Source: Bradyrhizobium diazoefficiens (GTDB lineage Bacteria > Pseudomonadota > Alphaproteobacteria > Rhizobiales > Xanthobacteraceae). Taken from it: a DNA stretch of 64,000 nucleotides. A program made the position numbers and the translations under genes. Below, piece after piece: positions 36,236 through 46,239 of this stretch. Each line of letters starts with the position of its first letter. Position 1 is the first letter of the stretch. The notes under the pieces were generated by a model. It saw only the letters and a program-made list of their open reading frames with translations. It was not told the DNA's origin and did not search any database. The DNA is taken from NCBI RefSeq assembly GCF_016612535.1, contig NZ_JAENXS010000001.1, forward strand, positions 1,178,001 to 1,242,000, read 5' to 3'.

Positions 36236-36611
36236 CTATTCGATGACCTCGTCCGCGCGCAGCAATAACGACTGCGGTATCTCGACGCCGAGCGCCTTGG
36301 CGGTCTTCAAGTTGATGACCGTCTTGAATTGCGTCGGCTGCTCGATCGGAAGGTCGGCCGGGTTGGCACCCTTTAATATTCTGTCGACGAAAACACCGGC
36401 GCGACGAAACATTGCGGTGAAGTCCACCCGTAGCCTGCCAGGGCGCCGCCGCGGGAAGCGACAATGGCGCGGCAATGGATGGCACGCGGCACTTGTCAAC
36501 AAGCGCCGCGACCAGCGACGAGTTGGTAACAAATGCATTGGCGTCCGTGATCACGAGGCCGTCCATGGCGGTGGAGTCCACGACGGAGAGCGCGAATTCG
36601 CGTCGCTTCAT
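36236..36611 (-). pseudogene. Rearranged ABC transporter substrate-binding protein remnant (TrpX-like family)
   Basis: The frame starting MKRREFALSVVD at 36611 continues [20 protein letters not shown] and [16 protein letters not shown], which belongs to the middle of this binding-protein family, then changes frame. A second frame ends in the family's C-terminus: [40 protein letters not shown], and [14 protein letters not shown] before the stop at 36236. Most of the roughly 320-residue protein is missing, so at least one internal deletion and one frameshift have occurred. Confidence 0.8.
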
Positions 36612-36709
36612 GGCCGATCTTAATCGCTTTCCTTAGAAGCAGAGAGTGGGCAAATATCGACACAAGTCCAAGCGGATCAATGAGCGCGTTAATACCGCCG
36701 CATCGACCT

Positions 36710-39700
36710 CTAGGCTTTTCTGTTGTTTGCAGGTCTGTCGTTTGCAGGGGCGACCGCCCGCGGCAACACAATCGTGAACTCGGTGAATTGCCCAGGCTGC
36801 GTATCCACCTCTATCCAGCCGCCGTGTTGCTTCACGATGATGTCGTGGCTCATCGAAAGACCAAGCCCGGTGCCCTCTCCGGCCGGTTTGGTCGTGAAGA
36901 ACGGATTGAACATTTTTTCCTTCACGTCGGGCGGGATGCCGGTACCATTGTCGCGTATGCGTATCTCGATGTGGTTGCCGAGATTTCTGGTGGCAGCGCC
37001 GAGCACCGGCTCGAAATCCGCCTCATCGTTGTCGGCTTCACGCTTGCTCGCGGCATAAAATCCGTTCGAGATCAGATTGAGCAAGGCGCGGGTGATCTCC
37101 TGCGGGAACAGCTCTACCACGCCGGCGTCCGGATCCAGGTCGCGCTGCAGCGTGATATTGAAATCCGGTTTCTCGGCGCGGGCGCCGTGATAGGCGAGAT
37201 TGAGGCTCTCCTCCAACAGCGCATTGATATCGACCGCCCGCTGCTCGCCCGAGCCCTCCCGGGAATGCAACAGCATGTTCTTGACGATGGAATCGGCGCG
37301 CTTGCCGTGCTGAACGACCTTTTCGAGGTTGCTTTTCAGCAGTTCGCGGATTTCATCCAGTTCCTTCCGCCTGCCGGCCTCGTCGAGCGTCGGACTTTCA
37401 AATATGTCGGTCATCTCGTCGATGAGTTCGACCGACAGCGCCGAGAAATTATTGACGAAATTGAGCGGGTTCTTGATCTCGTGGGCAATGCCGGCGGTGA
37501 GCTGACCGAGCGATGCCAGCTTTTCCGTCTGCACCAGACGATCTTGCGCGGTTCTGAGGTCGTCGAGCGACTGGGATAGTTCGCGGGTGCGTTCCCGAAC
37601 CTCCTGGAATAGTCGGACATTTGAAATGGCAATGACCGCTTGGTCGGCGAAGGTCTTGAGCAGTTGGATGTGATTAACTGCGAATGGGCCGGGCTCAACC
37701 CGCGTTTGGCCGATCATGCCAATCGGCGTCCCATCTCGCAGCAGCGGAACGAACAGCATGCTGCGGTAGCCGCGCATCCGTGCCAGGTCTCTCAGCACTG
37801 GTTCAGTCTCCGTGTCCGTAAGGCTGTAGATCGCACCCTGACGAATAGGTTCGCCAAAGGGCATCGCGGAGAGTTGTCTCGGGAACGAAGCCGTGAGCGC
37901 CGCGTCAGCCTTCGGATTGGTCCGTGTAAACGCCGACAAGTGTATGGTATCATCAACGATACTGAGCACGGTGGTCGACAGGCCACTGACCAGCCGGTTC
38001 GAGCGCTCGGCGATCGCTTCGAACACAGGCTGCAAATCAGATGGTGAGCTGGCGATCACCTTGAGGATGTCGGCTGTCGCCGTTTGGCGCTCCAGCGCCT
38101 CTCTGGTTTCATTGAACAGCCGCGCGTTCTGGATTGCGATCACCGCCTGATCCGCGAAGGTCGACAGCAGATTGATTTGCTTGTCGTTGAACGGACGCAC
38201 TTCGGTACGGCGCAGCAGGATCGCACCGATACTCTCGTTGCCACGCAGCAGGGGCACGGACAGAACGGTATGAATGGTCGCGCCTGTGCTTTGGCCCATG
38301 GATCTGGCATCCGGAAACTCGGCGCCTTCCCCTGATAGCATGTCGTGAACATGCACAGGCTTCTGGTCCACAAAGGCGCGTCCAGCGGTCCAATTGCGGC
38401 TGATCGGCCATTTGTCGAGCGTGACGGGGATGGGCCCGGAATGCGCGCTGAAGCGCAGATGTTCTGCGTCTTTCAACAAGACGACTGCATCATTGGCTTC
38501 GCAAAGCTCTCGCGCGCTCTCGACGATCTCTTTGAGAACCGGTTCGACATCGGTGGGCGAAGAGGCGATTACTCTCAGAACGTTGCTGCTCCCGGTCTGG
38601 TAAGCCAGTGCCTGTTTGGTCTCGTTGAACAGTCTCGTGTTCTCGATGGCGATCACGGCCTGGTCGGCGAAAGTCTGGACCAGATCGATCTGCCGGGAAT
38701 TGAACGGCCCAGGGACTCGGCGCGACAGCACCATGAGGCCTTCAACCTTGCTTTCTCGGAGTAGTGGTACGGCGAGAACCGCCCTAATACCTGCAAGAGC
38801 AGTGGCCGGCATGTCGATTTCCGGGTCGGCTAACACGTCAGGTACGCACACCGTTTGCCCGCTCTGGATGGATCGGGCGCTGGCTGAATTTCGTCCGGCC
38901 TTCTGCGGATGCTGCCTTAGGAATTGTATCCAGTCCGGGTTCTCGTGAGGGTGAGAATGCGCCCGAAAGTGGAACATATCCCCGTCACGCAGCAGGACGA
39001 TGCCGCGATTGGCACTACACAATTCCACGGCGGAGCGCGTCAGGGTCTCGAGCACCGTCTGCAGATCGAAGGCTGACCGGCTAATGACCTTGAGAACGTC
39101 AGCGGTCGCGATCTGCTGCTGTAGAGATTCCTCGAGGTCGCTGGTCTTTGCCTGAACCTCGTCGAACAGACGGACATTTTCGATCGCGATCACCGCCTGG
39201 TCGGCGAAGGTTTGCAACTGGGCGATCTGCTTGCCGCTGAACGGATGCACCTCGACACGGCGCAGCACGATGGCCCCGACGCTCTCCTTGTCGCGCAGCA
39301 ACGGAACGCTGGCGATGGTGCGATGACCCATCTTCAGCGACAGTTCGCGGCCATCGGTGAAGTCCGCGTGCTTTTCGTCACGGAGGTCCTCGACATGGAC
39401 CGGCTGCTGGTCGACGAAGGCGCGTCCCGCGGTCCAGCGGCGGTTGATTGGCCATTTCTCCAGCCCGATCGGGATCGGCCCGTGATGGGCGCTGAAGCGC
39501 AGGTCGTCGCCGTCGCGCAGCAGCACCGCCGCGTCATAGGCCTCGCAGACCTCGCAGGCGCTCTCGACGATCGCTTTCAGCACCGGGGCCGCGTCGGTCG
39601 GCGACGAGGCGATCACGTTCAGGATGTTGGCGCTGCCGGTCTGGTAGGTGAGCGCCTCGCTGAGGTCGCGAGTCCTGGCCTGCACCTCATCAAACAGCCG

Positions 39701-41392
39701 CGAGTTTTCGATCGCGATCACCGCCTGGTCGGCGAAGGTCTGCACCAGTTCGACATGCCGCGGCGAAAATTGCCCGACGCGGTCGCGCCCCAGAATGAAC
39801 AGGCCGATGCCTTGGCCCTCCCTCATCAAGGGAACGATGAGGAGCGACTTGAAGCCAAGTTTCTCTCGAAAGGCCTGCATTGCCACCGAGCGATCGTTTT
39901 TGAAATCGCCGATATTGGCAATTTCACCCGACGACAGGACCCGGGTCGTGGCAAAATTGGGATCATGAGCCGGAATTCGTGCCTGTCGGACGAAGTCTTC
40001 CTGCTCTTTGCTGATCGTGGTGTAACCCCGACAGACCAGGAAATCCCCCTCCCGGATATACAATCCGCACAGTCCGGCCGCGCACAGTTCCGCGGCGGAG
40101 CGTGCGAGCGCATGCATCACGGAATCGAGATCGAAAGCGGAGCGGCTGATCACCTTCAACACGTCCGCGGTCGCAGTCTGCTGCTCTAGCGCCTCCCTGG
40201 TCTCGTTGAACAGCCGCACGTTCTCGATGGCGATCACGGCCTGGCTCGCAAAAGTCTGCAGCAGCGTCACGATCTTTTCCGGAAAGAGCCCTGGTTCGTC
40301 ACGACCAATGCCGATAGCGCCGATCGCACGCCCCTCGTGAATCATGGGAACGGCAAGAAGCGCGCGATAGTCCCCCTTCTTGGCGACGTCGCCAAGTTGA
40401 TAGGCCGGGTCAAGATCAATGTCCGGGATTTGTAGCGGGACAAGTCCAGCGATGACGCGCGCGTTGAGCGAACCATTCCCCGGCTTCATCGGAAAAGCCG
40501 CGTGCATCGCCGCTTCGGCTTCCGGCGAAGAGCCGCGAAACGCGATCATGTGCAGCAACTCGCCGTCGAAGCGAACGGCGGAGCCGATGCGCGAGCCGCT
40601 CAGCTCTCGGGCGCGCTCGGCAATCGCCTCGAAGACAGGCGTGACGTCTGTCGGCGAACTGCTCATGACGCTGAGGATCTCGGCAGTAGCGGTCTGCTGC
40701 TCCAGCGCCTCCTTGGTCTCGTTGAACAGCCGCGCGTTCTGGATCGCGATCAAAGCCTGATCGCGGAACGACTCCGCGACCGCGATGTCTTGCCCGCTGA
40801 AATGATCGGGCTTGCTCGCCGTCAGCACGAAGACGCCAATGCATTCGCTGTTGCGCAGCAAGGGCAGATAGAGGCCGCATTTGATGCCGTAGCGATCCGA
40901 GATGTATTGCTCGTGAGCGGGCAGTTGGGTAGCCAGATAGTTGGGGACATGCACTGTCCGCTTTTCGACGGCCGCCATGGCCGGAAAGTTGTGATCCGCT
41001 GCCAGCGGCATATCGGGTGCGTGTTCGTGTTGTTCAAACAGCCTGTCGGCAAACGCCCCGGTGATAGCTGTCAGCGTGGCGCCTTCGATCCAGAACACGC
41101 CCGTCAGGTCGCAGTTGAACAATCGCGCCGCTGTAGCGCAGATGGCGTCGAATACCGATTTTACGTCCGTGGGCGAAGCGCTGATGACCTTCAGGATTTC
41201 CGCCGTCGCGTCTTGACGGGCGAGCGCCTTGTCCAGCTCTTTGGTCAGTTCGACGATCGACCGACCCTTGCGCGGCGCGGCGACCTGGGTCTTCCGACCT
41301 TTGGTCTTGGCGGTCTTCCGGCCGTTTGCCGGACTCGCCTTGCGGGCTTTCGCCTTGGTCTTCTCACCGCCCGCCTTCGATATCCGCGCCAT
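36710..41392 (-). CDS. Sensor histidine kinase with seven tandem GAF modules
   Basis: 1560 residues. A basic, alanine-rich N-terminal tail (about 1-45) is followed by seven GAF modules, each introduced by a variant of [14 protein letters not shown] or [13 protein letters not shown] and ended by [19 protein letters not shown] helices that form coiled linkers. Modules 3 and 5 share the SRSAFDL form; 4 and 6 share [24 protein letters not shown] cores, showing serial duplication. The kinase core follows: [19 protein letters not shown] with phosphoacceptor His near 1304, N box [21 protein letters not shown], and [20 protein letters not shown]. No membrane helix is seen, so it should be cytoplasmic. 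No response regulator is adjacent. ATG 41392 with AGGGG upstream is preferred over GTG 41398. Confidence 0.93.
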   Translation of the reverse strand: MARISKAGGEKTKAKARKASPANGRKTAKTKGRKTQVAAPRKGRSIVELTKELDKALARQDATAEILKVISASPTDVKSVFDAICATAARLFNCDLTGVFWIEGATLTAITGAFADRLFEQHEHAPDMPLAADHNFPAMAAVEKRTVHVPNYLATQLPAHEQYISDRYGIKCGLYLPLLRNSECIGVFVLTASKPDHFSGQDIAVAESFRDQALIAIQNARLFNETKEALEQQTATAEILSVMSSSPTDVTPVFEAIAERARELSGSRIGSAVRFDGELLHMIAFRGSSPEAEAAMHAAFPMKPGNGSLNARVIAGLVPLQIPDIDLDPAYQLGDVAKKGDYRALLAVPMIHEGRAIGAIGIGRDEPGLFPEKIVTLLQTFASQAVIAIENVRLFNETREALEQQTATADVLKVISRSAFDLDSVMHALARSAAELCAAGLCGLYIREGDFLVCRGYTTISKEQEDFVRQARIPAHDPNFATTRVLSSGEIANIGDFKNDRSVAMQAFREKLGFKSLLIVPLMREGQGIGLFILGRDRVGQFSPRHVELVQTFADQAVIAIENSRLFDEVQARTRDLSEALTYQTGSANILNVIASSPTDAAPVLKAIVESACEVCEAYDAAVLLRDGDDLRFSAHHGPIPIGLEKWPINRRWTAGRAFVDQQPVHVEDLRDEKHADFTDGRELSLKMGHRTIASVPLLRDKESVGAIVLRRVEVHPFSGKQIAQLQTFADQAVIAIENVRLFDEVQAKTSDLEESLQQQIATADVLKVISRSAFDLQTVLETLTRSAVELCSANRGIVLLRDGDMFHFRAHSHPHENPDWIQFLRQHPQKAGRNSASARSIQSGQTVCVPDVLADPEIDMPATALAGIRAVLAVPLLRESKVEGLMVLSRRVPGPFNSRQIDLVQTFADQAVIAIENTRLFNETKQALAYQTGSSNVLRVIASSPTDVEPVLKEIVESARELCEANDAVVLLKDAEHLRFSAHSGPIPVTLDKWPISRNWTAGRAFVDQKPVHVHDMLSGEGAEFPDARSMGQSTGATIHTVLSVPLLRGNESIGAILLRRTEVRPFNDKQINLLSTFADQAVIAIQNARLFNETREALERQTATADILKVIASSPSDLQPVFEAIAERSNRLVSGLSTTVLSIVDDTIHLSAFTRTNPKADAALTASFPRQLSAMPFGEPIRQGAIYSLTDTETEPVLRDLARMRGYRSMLFVPLLRDGTPIGMIGQTRVEPGPFAVNHIQLLKTFADQAVIAISNVRLFQEVRERTRELSQSLDDLRTAQDRLVQTEKLASLGQLTAGIAHEIKNPLNFVNNFSALSVELIDEMTDIFESPTLDEAGRRKELDEIRELLKSNLEKVVQHGKRADSIVKNMLLHSREGSGEQRAVDINALLEESLNLAYHGARAEKPDFNITLQRDLDPDAGVVELFPQEITRALLNLISNGFYAASKREADNDEADFEPVLGAATRNLGNHIEIRIRDNGTGIPPDVKEKMFNPFFTTKPAGEGTGLGLSMSHDIIVKQHGGWIEVDTQPGQFTEFTIVLPRAVAPANDRPANNRKA

Positions 41393-41720
41393 ATCCACCC
41401 CTGATCAGAAGGGGCATCTTATCGGGTGACGGTATCGTTCTGGAAGGGCGGATTGGCCTCTGTCGCTCGTCGCGGACTGGCCGACTGATGTCGTCGCTGA
41501 TGGGTCAATGGCTTCCGAAATGCCATGTCCGAGATATTGGACCCTCGGGATGAGGAGCCCGCCAAGGCGGGCGTCTCCGGACGATGCTCTGCCTCGCCGG
41601 GCGAACCACGCAGGCCGCGTTCGTCCGGCCGCATCCAGAGCCTTCCCCAAGACGGGACATCTGTCATAGGCTCGGCGCGCCCTGTAGCGGCGAAGCCGTG
41701 ACCTTCGAGGAGAGACGCCG
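41393..41720. other. Intergenic region with a GCCCGCC-AA-GGCGGGC hairpin repeat
   Basis: No convincing gene on either strand. At 41557-41572 there is an exact seven-base stem with a two-base loop, within a stretch (about 41543-41590) of the CTCGGGATGAGGAGC...GTCTCCGGA type that resembles a dispersed Bradyrhizobium repeat. The divergent promoters of the kinase and of the gene at 41721 should also lie here. Confidence 0.55.
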
Positions 41721-42218
41721 ATGAAACTCACGATACCGGCCTGCCTCGCCAGTGCAATGCTCGTGGCCGGCGCCTCCCAGGTCGTGGGCGCGTCGGGCGC
41801 CACGCCCGCAAAAATCTCTGGCTCCACGGCGCTGGCGCTCGCGGGCGTGATCGCGCCGCTGTCGCCGCTCCTGTCGGGCGCCGAAAAGAAGGCGGTAGCG
41901 ACGCTGTTCGCCGCCAACGCCGACATTCCCTACAAGAAGCCGATCGCGGTGACCGCTGATAGAATCGTCTGCCGCACCAGCAATGTCGACATCACCTTGC
42001 GCAATTGCGAGGTCACCTTCGGCAAGAAAGTCAGAAACGTGAACGGGCCCACGGCCAACGAGATCTTCGCGACGGAGGCGCTGGCCGGCATTCCCCCAGA
42101 CGGCGCGGCGGGATCGAATTTCGAGAGCCTGAGCAGACTGAGCTGCACGATCGACCCCAATGCGATCAGGCAGAAGGACGGCAGCGGGGCGGATTGCATG
42201 TTCCAGCCGGGGAATTGA
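41721..42218 (+). CDS. Uncharacterised secreted protein
   Basis: 165 residues. Residues 1-24 are a Sec signal peptide (KLTIPACLASAMLVAGASQV, cleavage probably near ASG). The mature part contains a hydrophobic segment (TALALAGVIAPLSPLL) and four cysteines (IVCRTSNVDITLRNCEV, then LSCTIDP and ADCMF), which could form two disulfides in the periplasm. GAGGAGA precedes the ATG. No family recognised. Confidence 0.8.
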   Translation: MKLTIPACLASAMLVAGASQVVGASGATPAKISGSTALALAGVIAPLSPLLSGAEKKAVATLFAANADIPYKKPIAVTADRIVCRTSNVDITLRNCEVTFGKKVRNVNGPTANEIFATEALAGIPPDGAAGSNFESLSRLSCTIDPNAIRQKDGSGADCMFQPGN

Positions 42219-42367
42219 GCCGGGGTTGAAACGCGGACCCGAGGTGCCGCGAAATCGCCGCAAGATGGACCGACAAGACCAACCAATAAGGCGAATTGAA
42301 AAGACAGGCCAAGCCGGCGCTCCCATATCTGGGCGAGCAAGTCTGGGCGAGCAAGGCCGGCACCAAA

Positions 42368-43303
42368 ATGACGAAAAATTATCTCGCTGTTTTCCTGCTT
42401 CTGACCGCGACGACGGCCTTCGCGCATGGTCCGTTGCCCGCGCGGCTCACAGCGCCGTCCGATCTCATTCCCGTCGGCCTCACCGGCAACGACACCACCG
42501 CTGGCGGTGTTGCACGGCTGTGCGAGCAGGTCACGTTCTCGCGCGGCCTGCGCTATGGCGACAGCGAAGCCAATGTGCTCGACGTCGCGACCAGCGAGGC
42601 CACCAGGGCGGACACGCCGCGGCCGGTGCTGCTGTTCGTGGCGGGCGACACCTTCACCGGCGACCGCGGGGCGCCCGACCTGTCCCGCGAGATCCAGGAC
42701 GCGGCGATGTGCTTTGCCGCGCGCAACGGGATGATCGGGGTGCGCGTGAACTACCGCCTGGCGCCGGCAGCGACCTGGCCGATGGGCGCAACCGACGTCG
42801 CGGCGGCGCTGTCCTGGATCCACGGCAATATCGACCTGTTCAACGGCGACGCCCGCGAGATCGTCGCAGTCGGCTATGGTGCCGGCGCCTTCCATGTCGC
42901 GACCCTGCTGGCGCATCCCGAACTCCAGACCGACCGCGCCGATGTCGCGGCCGTGGTGCTGGTATCCGGCATCTATCGCGCCGGCAAGGACGCCAGCGAC
43001 AGCGTGAAGGCCTATCTCGGCACTGACGCCGCTCAATATGACAAGCGGTCGGTGTTTCCCGGCATCCTCAACGTCGACGAGCCGATCCTGTTGGCCTGGG
43101 CCGCGAACGACTCCGCGAACCTGGTCGCGCAAGGCGAGACCCTGAAGAAGACGCTGTGCGGCGCCGGCCATTGCCCGCGCACGACGGTGCTGCGCAGCCA
43201 CGACGGCATCGCGAGCGCCTTCGGCCTCGACGGCTCCGGCAACAGCCTCGCCGAGCCGACGCTGCTGCTGGTGCATCAGCTCGAGGCGCGGGGGCTGCCG
43301 TAG
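42368..43303 (+). CDS. Secreted alpha/beta hydrolase-fold protein lacking the catalytic serine
   Basis: 311 residues. Signal peptide at about 1-20 (TKNYLAVFLLLTATTAFAHG). The body follows the carboxylesterase/HSL-type fold: VRVNYRLAPAATWPMGATDV, AALSWIHGNIDLFNGDAREI and then the nucleophile elbow at 169-173, which reads GYGAG instead of G-x-S-x-G; codon 171 is GGT, one base from AGT serine. The HGGG oxyanion motif is also missing (LLFVAGDTFTGDRG). Candidate Asp (WAANDSANL) and His (RSHDGIAS) are retained. Hydrolysis by the normal mechanism should be impossible, suggesting a binding or structural role, or early decay. An earlier in-frame ATG at 42296 would hide the signal peptide. Confidence 0.82.
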   Translation: MTKNYLAVFLLLTATTAFAHGPLPARLTAPSDLIPVGLTGNDTTAGGVARLCEQVTFSRGLRYGDSEANVLDVATSEATRADTPRPVLLFVAGDTFTGDRGAPDLSREIQDAAMCFAARNGMIGVRVNYRLAPAATWPMGATDVAAALSWIHGNIDLFNGDAREIVAVGYGAGAFHVATLLAHPELQTDRADVAAVVLVSGIYRAGKDASDSVKAYLGTDAAQYDKRSVFPGILNVDEPILLAWAANDSANLVAQGETLKKTLCGAGHCPRTTVLRSHDGIASAFGLDGSGNSLAEPTLLLVHQLEARGLP

Positions 43304-43330
43304 CCGGTGCGCGTTGGACACGCCAGCGCT

Positions 43331-43460
43331 CCGTCGTCATGGCCGGCTTGTCCCGGCCATCCACGCCTTTCCCCGAGACACAAAGAACGTGGATGCCCGG
43401 GCCTTCGCCTCGCCGAAGCGGCTTCGGCCGCGCAGGCGGGACAAGCCCGGGCATGACGGC
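43331..43460. repeat. Palindromic intergenic repeat, GTCATGGCCGG family
   Basis: CCGTCGTCATGGCCGGCTTG at the left pairs with a right arm containing AAGCCCGGGCATGACGG, with inner stems (GCTTGTCCCGGCC and GGCGGGACAAGCC; CGAAGCGGCTTCG). Related to the element at 18411. It separates two same-strand genes. Confidence 0.75.
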
Positions 43461-43551
43461 CTCTTGTGGCGGGTCAATACGGCTGCCGTTTCGTTCGGGC
43501 TGCCATGCGCCGCATTGAACCGGGCCACTCAGCCACAGGATTGACAAACGC

Positions 43552-43565
43552 TTGACCTAAATCAA
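43552..43565 (+). promoter_or_regulatory. FNR/FixK-type binding site upstream of the periplasmic binding protein gene
   Basis: TTGACCTAAATCAA matches the FNR consensus TTGAT-N4-ATCAA at nine of ten defined bases and the FixK2 pattern TTG-N8-CAA fully. Its centre lies about 65 bases before ATG 43623, so a start site near 43600 would place it at the class II position of -41. Confidence 0.55.
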
Positions 43566-43622
43566 GCAGCCTCGGTGCAGAATGAGACGACCTCGTTGGG
43601 GGCCAACAACAAGGTGTCGAGC

Positions 43623-44846
43623 ATGCGCGTCACGGGCAGACTGCTGTTCGCTTCGATCGTCGCCTTCGCGTCACTGGGCGCGATGTCCGAGCAACGCGCA
43701 GACCAACCCACAAGCAACAACGAAATCCGCATCGGCAATATCGTGCCCTATTCGGGGCCGCTCTCGGAATTCGGCGCGATCGGCACGGCGGAGGCCGCCT
43801 ATTTCGACATGGTCAACGATCGCGGCGGCATCAACGGCCGCAAAATCCGCTTCATCACGCGTGACGACAATTCCGATCCCACCGCAGCGCTGGAGCTGAC
43901 CCGCAATCTGGTCGAGAAGGACGACGTGCTCCTGATGTTCGGCTCGTTCGGCACGCCCGGCAATCTCGCCACGCGCTGGTATCTGAACCAGAAGAAAATC
44001 CCGCAGCTGTTTGTCGCCTCCGGCGACGAGGAGTTGAGCCAGGCCAAGGCGTTTCCGTGGACCATGGGCTGGCAGCCGCCGTTCCGATCGGAGGGACGCA
44101 TCTACGCCAACTACCTCCAGGCTTATTATCCCCGCAAGAAGATCGTTGTGCTCTGGCAGAACGACCAGTTCGGCCGCATGCTCTACAAGGGCATCCAGGA
44201 AGGCCTCGGCGATCTGAACCGTAACGTCCTCGTCGACGTCGCCTTCGATCTCACCGACGAGCATCTCGAAGGGCACGTCTCGATTCTCAAACGCGCGGGC
44301 GCCGACATCTTCGTCTTTCTCGGCGTGCCGTCGACGGCGTCCAGGGTGATCCAGCTGGCGGCATCGCTGAATTGGCACCCGGTCATCATCGTCAACGATG
44401 CCTCCGCCTCGATCGCCAATGCGATGGCGCCCGCGGGCCTGGAGAATTCATCCGGCGTCATCTCGGCGGCGTTTCTGAAGGATCCGAGCGATCCCGCCTG
44501 GAAGGACGATCCCGCCATGAAGGCCTGGTTCGCTTTCATGGACAAGTATCATCAGGTCGAAAGCACCAACAATAGCGCGGCGCTCTACGGCTACGCCGCG
44601 GCGGAGGCGCTGACCAAGGTGCTGAGGCAGTGCGGCGACGATTTGTCGCGCGAGAACATCATGCGTCAAGCCGCTTCACTCAAGAATTTTCAGCCCTCTG
44701 TGGCGCTGCCCAATATCAGGATGAATACCTCGCCCGATAGCTATCTGCCGATCAAGCAGATGCGGTTGGTCCAGTTCGACGGCCGTTCCTGGCAACCGTT
44801 CGGCGCCGTGATCGAAACTGCATTTACGGAAGGCGCGGCGCGGTGA
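43623..44846 (+). CDS. Branched-chain amino-acid-type (LivK-like) ABC substrate-binding protein
   Basis: 407 residues. Signal peptide at about 1-26 (RVTGRLLFASIVAFASLGAM). The mature family-6 periplasmic binding protein begins IRIGNIVPYSGPLSEFGAIG; DMVNDRGGINGRKIRFITRD, PTAALELTRNLVEKDDVLLM and IVNDASASIANAMAPAG are typical. These proteins bind branched-chain amino acids, amides or aromatic acids. No permease or ATPase gene is adjacent, so it is an orphan that may feed another transporter. GTG 43575 is an alternative start, but ATG 43623 with AAGGTG gives a clean signal peptide and better promoter spacing. Confidence 0.9.
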   Translation: MRVTGRLLFASIVAFASLGAMSEQRADQPTSNNEIRIGNIVPYSGPLSEFGAIGTAEAAYFDMVNDRGGINGRKIRFITRDDNSDPTAALELTRNLVEKDDVLLMFGSFGTPGNLATRWYLNQKKIPQLFVASGDEELSQAKAFPWTMGWQPPFRSEGRIYANYLQAYYPRKKIVVLWQNDQFGRMLYKGIQEGLGDLNRNVLVDVAFDLTDEHLEGHVSILKRAGADIFVFLGVPSTASRVIQLAASLNWHPVIIVNDASASIANAMAPAGLENSSGVISAAFLKDPSDPAWKDDPAMKAWFAFMDKYHQVESTNNSAALYGYAAAEALTKVLRQCGDDLSRENIMRQAASLKNFQPSVALPNIRMNTSPDSYLPIKQMRLVQFDGRSWQPFGAVIETAFTEGAAR

Positions 44847-44986
44847 GGAAACTCACGCCGGCTTGAGCAGGCCAGCGCGCTCTCCATCCCATTTTACAGC
44901 GGGCGCGGGAACGCGTCTTTTCGTTTCATGGCAAATGTTTAAGATCGGCATGAGCCTGCATTCACTCTGCCGGGAGGATCCTCCGC

Positions 44987-46078
44987 ATGACCGAGACCAT
45001 CCGCATCAAACGCTTTGTCGCACGCCCTGTGATCGTGCCGATGAGTTTGCCGCTCCAGACCGCGACCGCGGCCATCACGAAAGCGCCGCTGGTGCTGATT
45101 GACTGCGAGACCGACCAGGGCGCGGTCGGGCATGCCTATCTGTTCGCGATCACGCCGTCGGCCTTGAAGCCGCTGACTGCGACGGTCGCGGAAATGTCAG
45201 AGCTGATCGCAGGCGACGAACTGCTGCCGTTCGAGATCGAACGCAAGTTGACCCAGCGCTTCACGCTGCTGGGGCTCGCCGGCCTGCAACGGCTGGCGCA
45301 ATCCGGCATCGATATGGCGGCGTGGGACGCGCTGGCGCGCAGTCGAGGCCTGCCGCTGGCCCGGCTGCTCGGCGGCGCGCCGAAGCCGGTCAAGGCCTAC
45401 AATTCGAAGGGGCTCGGCATCATGTCTGTGGGTGCCACGGTTGAGGAAGCCCACAAGCTGCTGGCCGAGGGCTTTCACGCCGCAAAAATCCGCGTCGGCC
45501 GACCCGAGGCGCGGGAGGATCTCGCCGTCGTGCGCGCGGTGAGGAAGGCCGTCGGCGATGAGGTGGCGCTGATGTGCGATTACAATCAGGCGCTGACGGT
45601 CACTGAAGCGATCCGCCGCGGCGAGATGCTCGACGACGAAGGGCTGACCTGGATCGAGGAGCCGATCCGTCACGACGATTACGACGGCTGCGCCCGCATT
45701 GCGGATGCGCTGCGGACGCCGGTCCAGATCGGCGAGAATTTCGACAGCGCCTTTTCGATGCAGGCTGCGCTGTCGGCGGAGGCGTGCGACTATTTGATGC
45801 CCGACGTGCAGCGCATCGGCGGCGTCACCGGCTGGCTCCGCGCCGCCGCGCTCGCGCATGCCGCCGGCGTCGAGATGTCGACGCATCTGTTCTCGGAGGT
45901 CAGCGCGCATCTGCTCTGCGTGACGCCGACCGCGCATTGGCTGGAGTATGTCGACTGGGCCGATGCGGTGCTGGCGACGCGATTGAAGATCAAGGACGGC
46001 TTTGTGCTGCCGAGCGAGGAGCCGGGCAACGGGCTTGCGTGGGACGAGGCGGCGGTGAGGAAGTATTTGGTGGGGTAG
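44987..46078 (+). CDS. Mandelate racemase/muconate lactonizing enzyme family (enolase superfamily) protein
   Basis: 363 residues and unusually close in layout to Pseudomonas mandelate racemase. Metal ligands D198 (MCDYNQ), E224 (WIEEP) and E250 (QIGENFD) are present, as are the D273-H300 dyad (MPDVQRIGG; STHLFSE) and E320 (AHWLEYVDW). The other catalytic motif, K-x-K in the racemase, is K167-I-R169, so the equivalent of the S-specific base K166 is arginine. Racemisation of mandelate is therefore doubtful; a dehydratase or epimerase on another hydroxy acid or sugar acid is possible. GGGAGG lies upstream of the ATG. It stands alone, upstream of a repeat and the convergent sulfatase. Confidence 0.9.
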   Translation: MTETIRIKRFVARPVIVPMSLPLQTATAAITKAPLVLIDCETDQGAVGHAYLFAITPSALKPLTATVAEMSELIAGDELLPFEIERKLTQRFTLLGLAGLQRLAQSGIDMAAWDALARSRGLPLARLLGGAPKPVKAYNSKGLGIMSVGATVEEAHKLLAEGFHAAKIRVGRPEAREDLAVVRAVRKAVGDEVALMCDYNQALTVTEAIRRGEMLDDEGLTWIEEPIRHDDYDGCARIADALRTPVQIGENFDSAFSMQAALSAEACDYLMPDVQRIGGVTGWLRAAALAHAAGVEMSTHLFSEVSAHLLCVTPTAHWLEYVDWADAVLATRLKIKDGFVLPSEEPGNGLAWDEAAVRKYLVG

Positions 46079-46086
46079 GTGCGCTC

Positions 46087-46228
46087 CCTCGCCCCGTTCT
46101 TACGGGGCGAGGGTTGGGGTGAGGGGCCGCTTCCGCAGATGCGCTGACAGCTGGACTCGCGGAGGCTCCCCCTCACCCGAATTGCGCTTCGCGCAAATTC
46201 GACCTCTCCCCGCAAGCGGGGCGAGGTG
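46087..46228. repeat. Intergenic repeat with two CGCCCCG-type hairpins
   Basis: The left hairpin is CGCCCCG-TTCTTA-CGGGGCG and the right one is CCCCGCAAGCGGGG; between them GGTTGGGGTGAGGGG is complementary to CCCCCTCACCC. Together they form a long imperfect palindrome between convergent genes, consistent with a dispersed element and possible bidirectional terminator. Confidence 0.8.
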
Positions 46229-46239
46229 AAGAGCAGCCA

